From Betaproteobacteria bacterium (GTDB lineage Bacteria; Pseudomonadota; Gammaproteobacteria; Burkholderiales; SG8-39), in assembly GCA_016177575.1 (NCBI GenBank), contig JACOVA010000053.1, positions 1 to 34,307 on the forward strand: 34,307 nucleotides of DNA, in the 5' to 3' direction. Shown in pieces: positions 21,832-29,715 of this stretch (positions are counted from its first letter, which is position 1; the number at the start of each line of letters is the position of its first letter). The position numbers and the translations under genes were made by a program. The notes beneath the pieces are model-generated. The model made no database searches and was not told where the DNA came from. It saw only the letters and a list, made by a program, of their open reading frames with translations.

Positions 21832-22434
21832 ATGAAAAAACACCTCATCACCGGTCTGCTGATCTGGATCCCGCTCGTCATCACGATCTGGGTGCTCAAG
21901 CTGGTCGTCGACACGCTCGACCAGATCCTGCTGCTGCTGCCGCCGGAATTCAGGACCGAGAACTGGCTCGGCTTTCACGTTCCCGGCATGGGCGTGGTGA
22001 TGACCGCGGTAATCGTCTTCCTTACCGGCATCTTCGCCACCAACTTCTTCGGCGCGCGGCTGGTCGAGTTGTGGCACGAGGTGCTGCACCGCATTCCGGT
22101 GGTGCGTTCGATCTACTCGAGCGTGAAGCAGATCTCCGACACGCTGTTCTCCTCCAGCGGCCAGGCGTTCCGCAAGGCGCTGCTGGTGCAGTGGCCGCGC
22201 GAGGGCATGTGGACCATCGCCTTCCTCACCGGCACGCCCGGCGGCACCGTCGCCGAGCACGTCAAGGGCGACTACCTGAGCGTCTACGTGCCGACCACGC
22301 CGAACCCGACCGGCGGCTACTTCGTGATCGTGGCGCGCAAGGACGTGATCGAGCTCGACATGAGCGTCGATGCGGCCATGAAATACGTCATCTCGATGGG
22401 CGTCGCGCCGCCGAACGGCAGGAACGGCAAGTGA
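21832..22434 (+). CDS. DUF502 family membrane protein
   Basis: This 200-residue inner-membrane protein has two N-terminal spans: [26 protein letters not shown] (about 4-30) and [22 protein letters not shown] (about 53-75). The DUF502 body reads [59 protein letters not shown] and MKYVISMGV. Its function is unknown; members lie near translation or lipid genes. The ATG at 21832 comes 11 nt after a terminator, so expression needs readthrough or a promoter I cannot place. Its TGA overlaps the aspS GTG in a GTGA junction, so the two are probably translationally coupled. Confidence 0.92.
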   Translation: MKKHLITGLLIWIPLVITIWVLKLVVDTLDQILLLLPPEFRTENWLGFHVPGMGVVMTAVIVFLTGIFATNFFGARLVELWHEVLHRIPVVRSIYSSVKQISDTLFSSSGQAFRKALLVQWPREGMWTIAFLTGTPGGTVAEHVKGDYLSVYVPTTPNPTGGYFVIVARKDVIELDMSVDAAMKYVISMGVAPPNGRNGK

Positions 22435-24209
22435 GCCTGCGCAGCCATTACTGCGGCGAGCTCTCCGCAGCGCTGGTCGGCAAGACCGTGACGCTCGCCG
22501 GCTGGACGCACCGCCGCCGCGACCACGGCGGGGTGATCTTCATCGACCTGCGCGACCGCGAGGGCCTGGCGCAGGTGGTGTGCGACCCGGACCGGCCGGA
22601 GGCGTTCCGCGTCGCCGAGCAGGCGCGCGGCGAATACGTCCTCAAAGTGACCGGAGCGGTGCGCCGCCGTCCCGAGGGCACCGTCAACCCGGAGCTCGCC
22701 TCGGGCGAGGTCGAGGTGCTGGCGCACGCGGTCGAGGTGCTCAACGCTTCGGCGCCGCCGCCGTTCCAGCTCGACGACGACAATCTGTCCGAGAACACGC
22801 GCCTCACCTACCGGGTGCTCGATCTGCGCCGCGAGCCGATGCAGAGGAACCTGCGGCTGCGCTACCGGGTGGCGATGGCGGTGCGCCGCTATCTCGATGC
22901 GCAGGGCTTTCTCGACATCGAGACGCCGATGCTGACGCGCTCGACTCCGGAGGGCGCGCGCGACTACCTCGTGCCCTCGCGGGTGCATCCGGGGGAGTTC
23001 TTCGCGCTGCCGCAGTCGCCGCAGCTGTTCAAGCAGCTGCTGATGGTGGCGGGCTTCGACCGCTACTACCAGATCGTGCGCTGCTTCCGCGACGAGGACC
23101 TGCGCGCCGACCGCCAGCCGGAGTTCACGCAGATCGACGTCGAGACCTCCTTCCTCGACGAGAACGAGATCCAGCGGCTGATGGAAGGGCTCATGCGCTC
23201 GGTGTTCCAGGAAGTGCTCGGCGTCGCGCTCGCCGAGCCGTTTGCGCGCCTGAGCTACACCGAGGCGCTCGCGCGCTACGGCTCGGACAAGCCCGACCTG
23301 CGCGTCGCGCTCGAGCTCACCGAGCTCACCGAGCTGATGAAATCGGTCGAGTTCAAGGTATTCCGCGCCGCCGCGGAAATGCCCGGCGGCCGCGTCGCGG
23401 CGCTGCGGCTGCCGGGGGGCGAGCTCACGCGCAAGGAAATCGACGACTACACGCAGTTCGTCGCCATCTACGGCGCCAAGGGGCTCGCCTACATTAAGGT
23501 GAACGACCCGGGCAGGGGTGCCGAGGGGCTGCAGTCGCCGATCGTCAAGTTCCTGCCCGCGCCCGTTCTGGGCGAGATCCTCTCCCGCACCAAGGCACAG
23601 GCGGGGGACCTGATCTTCTTCGGCGCCGACAAGGCGAAGATCGTCAACGACGCGCTCGGCGCGCTGCGCGCCAGGCTCGGCCACGACCGCGGCCTGGTGG
23701 CGCAGGGCTGGCGGCCGCTGTGGGTGGTGGACTTTCCGATGTTCGAATGGGACGAGGAGGAAAAGCGCTGGGCGGCGATGCACCACCCGTTCACCAGCCC
23801 CAAGGACGGCCACGAGGACCTGCTCGCAGCCGATCCCGGCCGGGCGCTCTCCAAGGGCTACGACATGGTGCTGAACGGCTGGGAGATCGGCGGCGGCTCG
23901 GTGCGCATCCACCGCGCCGAGGTGCAGTCCAAGGTGTTCGCGGCGCTTGGCATCTCGGCGCAGGAGGCGCGCCGGAAATTCGGCTTCCTGCTCGACAACC
24001 TGCAATACGGCGCGCCGCCGCACGGCGGCATCGCCTTCGGTCTCGACCGCATCGTCGCGCTGATGGCCGGTACCGAATCGATCCGCGACGTGATCGCGTT
24101 CCCGAAGACGCAGCGCGCGCAATGCCTGCTCACCCGGGCCCCCAGCCCCGTGGACGAGAAGCAGCTGCGCGAGCTGGGGCTACGGCTGAGGGAGCCGCCG
24201 AAGGCGTGA
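22431..24209 (+). CDS. aspS: Aspartyl-tRNA synthetase, probably non-discriminating type
   Basis: This class II synthetase charges tRNA-Asp with aspartate. The 592-residue, bacterial-type enzyme starts at a GTG at 22431 that overlaps the DUF502 stop and gives [18 protein letters not shown]. The anticodon-binding OB fold covers about 1-105. The catalytic domain contains [70 protein letters not shown] (motif 2) and [12 protein letters not shown] (motif 3), with the bacterial GAD insertion between. His32 (RRDHGG) and Gly83 (RPEGTVN) match the P. aeruginosa enzyme, which also charges tRNA-Asn; discriminating enzymes such as E. coli have Leu and Lys. It would then need GatCAB to make Asn-tRNA. Confidence 0.97.
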   Translation: MSLRSHYCGELSAALVGKTVTLAGWTHRRRDHGGVIFIDLRDREGLAQVVCDPDRPEAFRVAEQARGEYVLKVTGAVRRRPEGTVNPELASGEVEVLAHAVEVLNASAPPPFQLDDDNLSENTRLTYRVLDLRREPMQRNLRLRYRVAMAVRRYLDAQGFLDIETPMLTRSTPEGARDYLVPSRVHPGEFFALPQSPQLFKQLLMVAGFDRYYQIVRCFRDEDLRADRQPEFTQIDVETSFLDENEIQRLMEGLMRSVFQEVLGVALAEPFARLSYTEALARYGSDKPDLRVALELTELTELMKSVEFKVFRAAAEMPGGRVAALRLPGGELTRKEIDDYTQFVAIYGAKGLAYIKVNDPGRGAEGLQSPIVKFLPAPVLGEILSRTKAQAGDLIFFGADKAKIVNDALGALRARLGHDRGLVAQGWRPLWVVDFPMFEWDEEEKRWAAMHHPFTSPKDGHEDLLAADPGRALSKGYDMVLNGWEIGGGSVRIHRAEVQSKVFAALGISAQEARRKFGFLLDNLQYGAPPHGGIAFGLDRIVALMAGTESIRDVIAFPKTQRAQCLLTRAPSPVDEKQLRELGLRLREPPKA

Positions 24210-24261
24210 AGAGAGGAGAATGCGGTTCAACCGGGTTCACATGGGATCAAGGGAGCAACCT

Positions 24262-24501
24262 ATGGCCAAGCGTTTGCAGGACGCCGATCGCGCCCCGCTG
24301 TGGAAGCAAGCGGACGGGGCCCCGATCTCGTGTCTGGAGAAAATCAAGGTGCTGAATGAGAACTATGAGGAACTGCGCCAGATCGCCCAGGATGCGCTGG
24401 AGGATGCGGTGCTCATGGGCTGCAGCGAAGCACAGGTTCGGGAGGCATTGCATCAACTGGTCGACGAACTGGTCAGCACCTACCGCGATTCCGCGGCTTG
24501 A
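24262..24501 (+). CDS. Small conserved helical protein next to aspS, function unknown
   Basis: The best start is the ATG at 24262, which has AGGGAG 7 nt upstream, giving 79 residues; two upstream in-frame ATGs (24220, 24241) lack ribosome sites. The centre, EKIKVLNENYEELRQIAQDALEDAVLMGCSEAQVREALHQLVDELV, is predicted helical and looks like a conserved betaproteobacterial small protein. I cannot attach a function. No signal peptide or membrane segment is present, so it should be cytoplasmic. It lies 52 bp after aspS and just before the RNase gene. Confidence 0.72.
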   Translation: MAKRLQDADRAPLWKQADGAPISCLEKIKVLNENYEELRQIAQDALEDAVLMGCSEAQVREALHQLVDELVSTYRDSAA

Positions 24502-24526
24502 ACTTGCTTGATGTGACCGTTGGAGC

Positions 24527-24895
24527 GTGGATCGAAGGTCCCTGCAAAGGGTGACGCGCCTTCTCCCGGTCGCCTGGCTCTCGCTCGCGCTTGCGGCCCA
24601 GGCGTTTGCTGCTTCTGCAATCGGCGACATCATGGCCTCGGCGCTGCCGCCCGAGGCGCGCGCGACGATCGCGCTCATCCGCAAGGGCGGGCCGTTTCCG
24701 TACCAGAAGGACGGCGCCGCGTTCGGCAATCGCGAGAGGATCCTGCCGCGGCGCGAGCGCGGCTGGTACCGCGAGTACACGGTGCCGACCCCGGGCGCGC
24801 GCGACCGGGGCGCGCGCCGCATCGTCGCCGGCCGCGATGGTACGCTCTACTACACCGAGGATCACTACCGCAGCTTCAAGCGCATCCGCGAATAG
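24527..24895 (+). CDS. Secreted barnase-like (N1/T1 family) ribonuclease
   Basis: This 122-residue protein begins with a hydrophobic signal segment (RLLPVAWLSLALAAQAFA). The rest resembles barnase and other microbial guanyl-specific RNases: IRKGGPFPYQKDGAAFGNRERILPRR, then WYREYTVPTPG, with the likely general-base Glu, then GARRIVAGRDGTLYYTEDHYRSFKRI, with the catalytic Arg region and the final His in D-H-Y. The mature enzyme would cleave RNA after export, or threaten the cell if left inside. The GTG at 24527 is the outermost start; a second GTG at 24551 gives a more compact signal peptide, and neither has an ideal ribosome site. The stop abuts the ATG of the barstar-like gene, exactly the pairing seen in barnase/barstar systems. 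Confidence 0.85.
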   Translation: MDRRSLQRVTRLLPVAWLSLALAAQAFAASAIGDIMASALPPEARATIALIRKGGPFPYQKDGAAFGNRERILPRRERGWYREYTVPTPGARDRGARRIVAGRDGTLYYTEDHYRSFKRIRE

Positions 24896-25321
24896 ATGGG
24901 CAAGCTCCTGCAGAGACTGAGCGATGCATCGCGCTCCGGCGTCTACCGTGCGCCGCGCGCCGACGACATCCTCGATGCGGTGCGCGGCAGCGCGCTGCGG
25001 GTGGTGCGCGTCGGCCTTGAAGGCGTTTCTTCGAAGGAGCTTGTGCTTGAGCGCATCGCACGTGCGCTCGCGTTTCCCGATTGGTTCGGCGGCAATTGGG
25101 ACGCCCTCGAGGATTGCCTCACCGACCTGTCGTGGCTCGAGGCCGATGGCCACGTGCTGATTTTCGAGGACGGAGCGGCGATCCCGGCCGACGAGCGCGG
25201 GGTGCTCGAGGATGTTCTCGCTTCGGCGGCGGCCTACTGGGCCGAACGCAGGCACCCCTTCATCGCCGCTTTCGTCGGCGGCGGCTCGCACCTGGCCGAG
25301 CTCTACCGCAGCAGGAAGTGA
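24896..25321 (+). CDS. Barstar-like ribonuclease inhibitor
   Basis: The 141-residue cytoplasmic protein carries the barstar fold: ALRVVRVGLEGVSSKELVLERIARALAFPDWFGGNWDALEDCLTDLSW. In barstar, the Asp residues of the NLDALWDCL helix plug the RNase active site; here the helix reads NWDALEDCL. A later acidic segment, FEDGAAIPADERGVLEDVL, is where barstar has another contact Glu. About 40 extra N-terminal residues (MGKLLQRLSDASRSGVYRAP) precede the fold, an extension common in the proteobacterial members. It starts directly after the RNase stop (TAG-ATG). Its own TGA overlaps the nudB GTG. It probably protects the cytoplasm from the neighbouring RNase. Confidence 0.9.
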   Translation: MGKLLQRLSDASRSGVYRAPRADDILDAVRGSALRVVRVGLEGVSSKELVLERIARALAFPDWFGGNWDALEDCLTDLSWLEADGHVLIFEDGAAIPADERGVLEDVLASAAAYWAERRHPFIAAFVGGGSHLAELYRSRK

Positions 25322-25761
25322 GACCGAAGCTCCCCGTTTCGGTGCTCGTCGTGGTGCACACGAGGGAGCTGGAGGTGCTGCTGCTCGAGCGCGCGATGCG
25401 GCCCGGCTTCTGGCAGTCGGTCACCGGCTCTATCGATCACCCGGGCGAACCGCTGGCCGATGCGGCGCGGCGCGAGCTGCGCGAGGAAACCGGCGTCGCG
25501 GCACGGCCGCAGGACCTGGAGCGCTGGCCGCTGGTCTACACCTTCGAGATCTATCGGCAGTGGCGCGGCCGCTTTGCGCCCGGAACGACCCATAATACCG
25601 AGCACGTGTTCAGCCTCGAGCTCGACGGCAGGATCGGCGTGACACTGGCGCCGCAGGAGCACACGGCGAGCCTCTGGCTGCCGTGGCGCGAGGCGGCGCA
25701 AAGATGCTTCTCATGGTCGAACCGAGACGCGATCCGCATCCTGGGCGAGCGCTCGCGCTGA
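25318..25761 (+). CDS. nudB: Dihydroneopterin triphosphate diphosphatase (Nudix)
   Basis: This 147-residue Nudix hydrolase is predicted to remove pyrophosphate from dihydroneopterin triphosphate in folate synthesis. It has a GTG start at 25318 inside the barstar stop. FWQSVTGSIDHPGEPLADAARRELREETGV (31-60, cited in parts: G37, E44, R52-E53, E56-E57, G59) is the Nudix box with six rather than five residues before the first Glu, a spacing I recall in betaproteobacterial NudB. TFEIYRQWRGRFAPG and THNTEHVFSLEL follow, both NudB hallmarks. The position shortly after aspS is the common place for nudB. The C-terminus WSNRDAIRIL also fits. The next gene starts inside its last 60 bases. Confidence 0.92.
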   Translation: MRPKLPVSVLVVVHTRELEVLLLERAMRPGFWQSVTGSIDHPGEPLADAARRELREETGVAARPQDLERWPLVYTFEIYRQWRGRFAPGTTHNTEHVFSLELDGRIGVTLAPQEHTASLWLPWREAAQRCFSWSNRDAIRILGERSR

Positions 25762-26309
25762 GCCTCGCGCTGCTCGCCGCGCCGGCGGCGGCGAGCGCCG
25801 AGGAGGTCACGGTCGAAGCGACGCGGCGCGACGAGGCGCTCGAGGTGGTGTGCCGGGCATTGCTCGATGCGCCGCACGAGCTGGTCTGGCAGACGCTGAC
25901 CGACTACAACCGCCTCGCCGAGTTCATCCCCGGCATGCGCAGCAGCCGCGTAATCGAGCAGCGCGGCGCCGAGGCCATCGTCGAGCAGTCGGGCGAGGCG
26001 AGGTTCCTGTTCATTTCCTACCCGATCGACGTGACGCTCTCCACGGTGGAGCGGCCGCCGCACGCGATCGAGGCGACGCTGCTGAAGGGCAACCTCAAGC
26101 AGCTGCACGGCATCTACCGCATCGAGCCGCAGCGCGACGGGCGCATCCTGCTCAGCTGGAGCGGCACCGTCGAGGCGGAGTCGATGCCGCCGCTGCTCGG
26201 CGAAATGCTCATGCGCGCGAGCATCGAGGACCAGTTCCGCGGCATGGTGAGCGAGATCGAGCGCCGCGAGGCGCTGCGGCGCGCGCGGCGCCGGGATCCG
26301 GGCCGATGA
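25704..26309 (+). CDS. Exported SRPBCC/polyketide-cyclase-like (START fold) protein
   Basis: About 200 residues. A signal peptide is formed by RRDPHPGRALALSLALLAAPAAASAEE. The rest matches the Coq10/SRPBCC lipid-binding fold: VCRALLDAPHELVWQTLTDYNRLAEFIPGMRSSRVIE, SYPIDVTLSTVERPP, LKGNLKQLHGIYRIEPQ and LLSWSGTVEAESMPPLLGEMLMRASIEDQFRGMVSEIERR. Proteins like this bind a hydrophobic ligand in a cavity; export suggests a periplasmic lipid-handling role, which fits clsB four genes on. Starts at 25704 and 25713 are both possible, both inside nudB. Its TGA overlaps the ATG of the next gene. Confidence 0.85.
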   Translation: MLLMVEPRRDPHPGRALALSLALLAAPAAASAEEVTVEATRRDEALEVVCRALLDAPHELVWQTLTDYNRLAEFIPGMRSSRVIEQRGAEAIVEQSGEARFLFISYPIDVTLSTVERPPHAIEATLLKGNLKQLHGIYRIEPQRDGRILLSWSGTVEAESMPPLLGEMLMRASIEDQFRGMVSEIERREALRRARRRDPGR

Positions 26310-27775
26310 GGCTGCGCGCGCCCGCCGCTGTGCTCGTGGCCGCGCTTGCAGCCGGCTGCGCCAGCCTCGAAGCCCCGTTTGGCGCCCACCTGGGCGCCGA
26401 TGCGCCGGCGGTGCGCGAGTGCGCCGAGTGGTATCGCACGCTCGACGAGCGCGTGCAGGCTGCAGGCGTGCGCGACGCGCAGGACGCGCGCGTGCCGGGG
26501 TTCCCGTACCTGCGCGTAAGCCGCCTGCTCGCCGGCTTGCGTCCGGCGGCGGCGGCCGACGAGCTTGCGCTGCAGGCGCTCGGCGAGAGGATGCTGCTGC
26601 TCGATCTCGAGGCACGGCGCTACGAGCTGAAGAACCTGCCGCCGGAGCCGGCCGGCGCCGCGCTGCGGCGCACGCAGGAATGCGGGCGGCTGCTGCTCGA
26701 GATCGATCTCGCCAGGCCCGCGGCGCGCGCCGCGCTGCTCGCCCGCGCCGAGGTGCCCGACGACTACCTGCTCGCGCACCGTATCCTCGGCCTGTACCTG
26801 CTCAGCCGTTTCGCGTTTGCAGAGGGGGTGCGGCGCTACGAGGAGGACACGCGCGCGGCATTCCGGCGCGAGCGCTTGCGCGCGCCCGGCGCGAGCCTGG
26901 TGCGCCATGCGCCGGCGTCCGGCAGGCCGCTGCCGCGCGCGCGCGCCGCGGCGATTCTCCAGCGCGCCGCGCACAACCCGCTCGGCGTTCCGGAGCCCGC
27001 CGAGTCCGAGTTGCAGGAACTGCTCGCAGCCCACGCGCCGAGCTTCGAGATCGAGGTGCGGGGCGAGTACGACCGCTTCGGCGCGCTGCGCTGGCTGCGC
27101 GGCGAGGCGACGCCCGCGGTGGACGGCTCGCAGCCCGTCGCCTACGCGCATCCCGCCTGGACGCGCTATCGCGGGCGGGTGCTGCTGCAACTCGTCTACA
27201 CGATCTGGTTCCCGGAGCGGCCGGCGCAAGCGGCAGACGACATCTATGCGGGAAAGCTCGACGGCATCACCTGGCGCGTGACGCTCGCGCCGGACGGCGA
27301 GCCGCTCCTGTACGACGCGATGCATCCCTGCGGCTGCTTCCACATGTTCTTTCCTACGCCGCGCGCGCAGCCGCTCCCTGCGCCCGACAGCCTGGAGGAA
27401 TGGAATTTCTCGCCGCAGGCGCTGCCGCGCATCGCCGAGGGCGAGCGCCCGCTGCTGCGCCTCGCAAGCGGCACGCACGCGATCGAGCGCGTCTCCGTGG
27501 CGCGCGGCGGCGACAGCCCGGTGCGCTACCGGATCCGACCCTACGGCGAGCTGCGTTCGCTCGCACGTACCGACGGCGTGCACGCGAGCGCTTTCGGCCC
27601 CGACGGCCTGGTGCCCGGGACCGAGCGGCCGGAGCGGCTGCTGTTCTGGCCGATGGGAATCCGCTCGGCCGGGGCGATGCGCGTGTGGGGGCGGCAGCCG
27701 ACCGCGTTCGTCGGCCGGCGCCACTTCGACGACGCCGATCTGCTCGAGAAGCGCTTCGAGCTCGATCTGCGATGA
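26306..27775 (+). CDS. Large hypothetical lipoprotein
   Basis: This 489-residue protein has no family I recognise. The N-terminus RLRAPAAVLVAALAAGCAS ends in a good lipobox (L-A-A-G-C), so it should be lipid-anchored, probably in the outer membrane. An Ala/Arg-rich helical first half (about 30-220) is followed by a second part with LLQLVYTIWFPER, DIYAGKLDGITWRVTL, YDAMHPCGCFHMFFPTP (Cys-Gly-Cys-Phe-His, a possible metal or thiol site), RYRIRPYGELRSL and LLFWPMGIRSAGAMRVWGRQPTAFVGRRHFDDADLLEKRF. Conserved-looking Trp, Tyr, Cys and His residues suggest an enzyme or binding domain. The ATGA junction with the SRPBCC gene and 7 bp to the next gene place it firmly in the operon. Confidence 0.8.
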   Translation: MRLRAPAAVLVAALAAGCASLEAPFGAHLGADAPAVRECAEWYRTLDERVQAAGVRDAQDARVPGFPYLRVSRLLAGLRPAAAADELALQALGERMLLLDLEARRYELKNLPPEPAGAALRRTQECGRLLLEIDLARPAARAALLARAEVPDDYLLAHRILGLYLLSRFAFAEGVRRYEEDTRAAFRRERLRAPGASLVRHAPASGRPLPRARAAAILQRAAHNPLGVPEPAESELQELLAAHAPSFEIEVRGEYDRFGALRWLRGEATPAVDGSQPVAYAHPAWTRYRGRVLLQLVYTIWFPERPAQAADDIYAGKLDGITWRVTLAPDGEPLLYDAMHPCGCFHMFFPTPRAQPLPAPDSLEEWNFSPQALPRIAEGERPLLRLASGTHAIERVSVARGGDSPVRYRIRPYGELRSLARTDGVHASAFGPDGLVPGTERPERLLFWPMGIRSAGAMRVWGRQPTAFVGRRHFDDADLLEKRFELDLR

Positions 27776-27782
27776 GGCCGCG

Positions 27783-28532
27783 ATGAGTGCCAGGCTGCGC
27801 GTCGTCACGCTCAATATCCACAAGGGGCTGTCGCAGTTCAACCGCCGCATGGTGATCCACGAGCTGCGCGAGGGCCTGCGCGCGCTCGCGCCGGACCTGG
27901 TGTTCCTGCAGGAGGTGCAGGGACTGAACGAGCGGCACGCGCTGCGCTTCGCCGCCTGGCCCGGCGCGCCGCAGCACGAGTTCCTCGCCGGCGGGGACTG
28001 GCAGCACGTCTACGGCCTGAACCGCGTCCACCAGCACGGTCACTACGGCAACGCCGTGCTGTCGCGTTTTCCGTTCGTATCCTCCGAGAACGAGGACATC
28101 TCGGACCACCGCTTCGAGCGCAGGGGGCTGCTGCACGCCGTGGTCAAGGTGCCGGGCTGGAAGCGCAACCTGCACTGCCTGTGCGTGCACCTTTCGCTGC
28201 ACGAGCGCGGCCGGCGTCGCCAGCTCGACGCGATCGCGGAGCGGCTGGAGGAATTCGCCGACAAGCGCCTGCCGATCATCGTCGCGGGGGATTTCAACGA
28301 CTGGCGCCAGCGCGCCAGCCGCATCCTCGAGCGCAGCCTCGGCATGACCGAAGTATCGGTCGCCGCGGGCGGCCGGCACCTGCGCACCTTCCCGAGCTTG
28401 CTGCCGCTGCTGCGCCTGGACCGCATCTACGTGCGCGGTTTCGCGATCGTGCGCTCCCAGGTCCACCGCGGCGCGCCCTGGTCGCTGCTCTCCGACCACC
28501 TGGCGCTGAGCGCGGAGCTCGAGCGTGCCTGA
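27783..28532 (+). CDS. Endonuclease/exonuclease/phosphatase (EEP) family protein
   Basis: This 249-residue metal-dependent phosphoesterase of the DNase I/sphingomyelinase fold shows LRVVTLNIHKGLSQFNRR (metal-binding Asn), DLVFLQEVQG (catalytic Glu), YGNAVLSRFPF, LCVHLSLHERGRRRQL, IVAGDFNDWRQ (Asp-x-Asn) and LLSDHLALSAEL (Asp-His). It has no signal peptide. Paired with a cardiolipin synthase it resembles E. coli ybhP-clsB, so a role in membrane lipid metabolism is plausible, with DNA or RNA hydrolysis as alternatives. The GTG of clsB starts inside its last codons, an 8-bp overlap. Confidence 0.93.
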   Translation: MSARLRVVTLNIHKGLSQFNRRMVIHELREGLRALAPDLVFLQEVQGLNERHALRFAAWPGAPQHEFLAGGDWQHVYGLNRVHQHGHYGNAVLSRFPFVSSENEDISDHRFERRGLLHAVVKVPGWKRNLHCLCVHLSLHERGRRRQLDAIAERLEEFADKRLPIIVAGDFNDWRQRASRILERSLGMTEVSVAAGGRHLRTFPSLLPLLRLDRIYVRGFAIVRSQVHRGAPWSLLSDHLALSAELERA

Positions 28533-29715
28533 TTTCGTCGGCGGCAACCAGCTCACGCTGCTGCGCAACGGCGAGCAGTACTTCCCGGCGCTGGTGACGG
28601 CGATCGACGCCGCGCGGCACGAGGTATTCCTGGAAACCTACATCTTCGCCGACGACGAGACCGGCAGTCTGGTCGCCGACGCATTGGCGCGCGCCGCGGC
28701 GTGCGGCATCGCGACGCATCTGCTGATCGACGGCTTCGGCGCGCGCGACTTCGCGCCGCGCTTCCGCGACATGCTGGCACGCGCCGGCGCCCAGGTGCTG
28801 GTGTTCCGCCCCCAGGTCAGCCCCTGGCCGCTGTGGAAGCAGCGCAGCCGCCTGCGGCGCATGCACCGCAAGCTCGCGAGCATCGACGGCGAGGTCGCGT
28901 TCGTCGGCGGCATCAACATCATCGACGACTTCGACACGCCGCACCATCCCCCGCCGCGCTACGACTACGCCGTGCGCATCGAGGGGCCGCTCGCCGCCAA
29001 CGTGCGCGCGGCGGCGGCGCGGCTCTGGACGCGCGTTTCCTGGGCGACGCTCGGCCGGCGCTGGCCCGGGTTCGCGGCGCTGTCGGGCCGGGCCGTGCGC
29101 CGGGCGGCGCCGGCGCCCGGGGCCGAACGCGGCGGCCAGCGCGCGGCGCTGGTGGTGCGCGACAGCCTCAAGCACCGACGCGACATCGAGCAGGCCTATC
29201 TCGAGCTGATCGGCTCGGCGCGCGACGAGGTGCTGATCGCCATCGCCTACTTCTTCCCGGGCCGCAGGTTCCGGCGCGCGCTCGCCTTCGCGGCGCGCCG
29301 CGGCGTGCGCGTGACGCTGCTGCTGCAGGGCAGGGTCGAGTATGTGCTGCTGCACTACGCGTCGCGCGCGATGTACGGTCCGCTGCTCGGCGCCGGGGTG
29401 AGGATCCACGAGTACCACCGCAGCTTCCTGCACGCCAAGGTCGCGGTGTTCGACGGCCGCATCGCGAGCGTCGGCTCGTCGAACATCGACCCGTTCAGCC
29501 TGCTGCTCGCGCGCGAGGCGAACGTGTTCGTCGACGACGCCGGCTTCGCCGGCGCGCTGCGCGCCAGCCTGTACGAGGCCATGAAGAAGGGCGCGCGCGC
29601 CGTGCCGCGCCGGCGCTGGAAGCGCATGTCGTTCCTGCTCAAGGCGCGTATCTGGATCAGCTACCGGATCGCCCGGCTGCTGATGGCGTTCTACGGCTAC
29701 GGCCGCCCGCTCTAG
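28525..29715 (+). CDS. clsB: Cardiolipin synthase B
   Basis: This 396-residue member of the phospholipase D superfamily makes cardiolipin at the inner membrane; ClsB-type enzymes can use phosphatidylglycerol and related donors. Two HKD motifs are present: HRKLASIDGEVAFVGGIN (His114) and HAKVAVFDGRIASVGSSNID (His303). GNQLTLLRNGEQYFPALVTAIDAARHEVFLETYIF opens the protein, with no N-terminal membrane spans, as expected for ClsB rather than ClsA. The GTG start at 28525 overlaps the EEP gene. The stop shares the bases CTAG with the stop of the convergent MaoC-like gene, and no terminator hairpin separates them. Confidence 0.95.
   Translation: MPDFVGGNQLTLLRNGEQYFPALVTAIDAARHEVFLETYIFADDETGSLVADALARAAACGIATHLLIDGFGARDFAPRFRDMLARAGAQVLVFRPQVSPWPLWKQRSRLRRMHRKLASIDGEVAFVGGINIIDDFDTPHHPPPRYDYAVRIEGPLAANVRAAAARLWTRVSWATLGRRWPGFAALSGRAVRRAAPAPGAERGGQRAALVVRDSLKHRRDIEQAYLELIGSARDEVLIAIAYFFPGRRFRRALAFAARRGVRVTLLLQGRVEYVLLHYASRAMYGPLLGAGVRIHEYHRSFLHAKVAVFDGRIASVGSSNIDPFSLLLAREANVFVDDAGFAGALRASLYEAMKKGARAVPRRRWKRMSFLLKARIWISYRIARLLMAFYGYGRPL

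Noticed and set aside
23310-23340. Tandem GAGCTCACC repeat
   Set aside because: It encodes the Leu-Thr-Glu-Leu-Thr-Glu-Leu stretch of AspRS and keeps frame; ordinary coding sequence.
25318-25761. Nudix box with one extra residue before the first Glu, as a sign of an inactive enzyme
   Set aside because: The same six-residue spacing is, to my knowledge, normal in betaproteobacterial NudB proteins, and the REL-x-EE-x-G part is complete.
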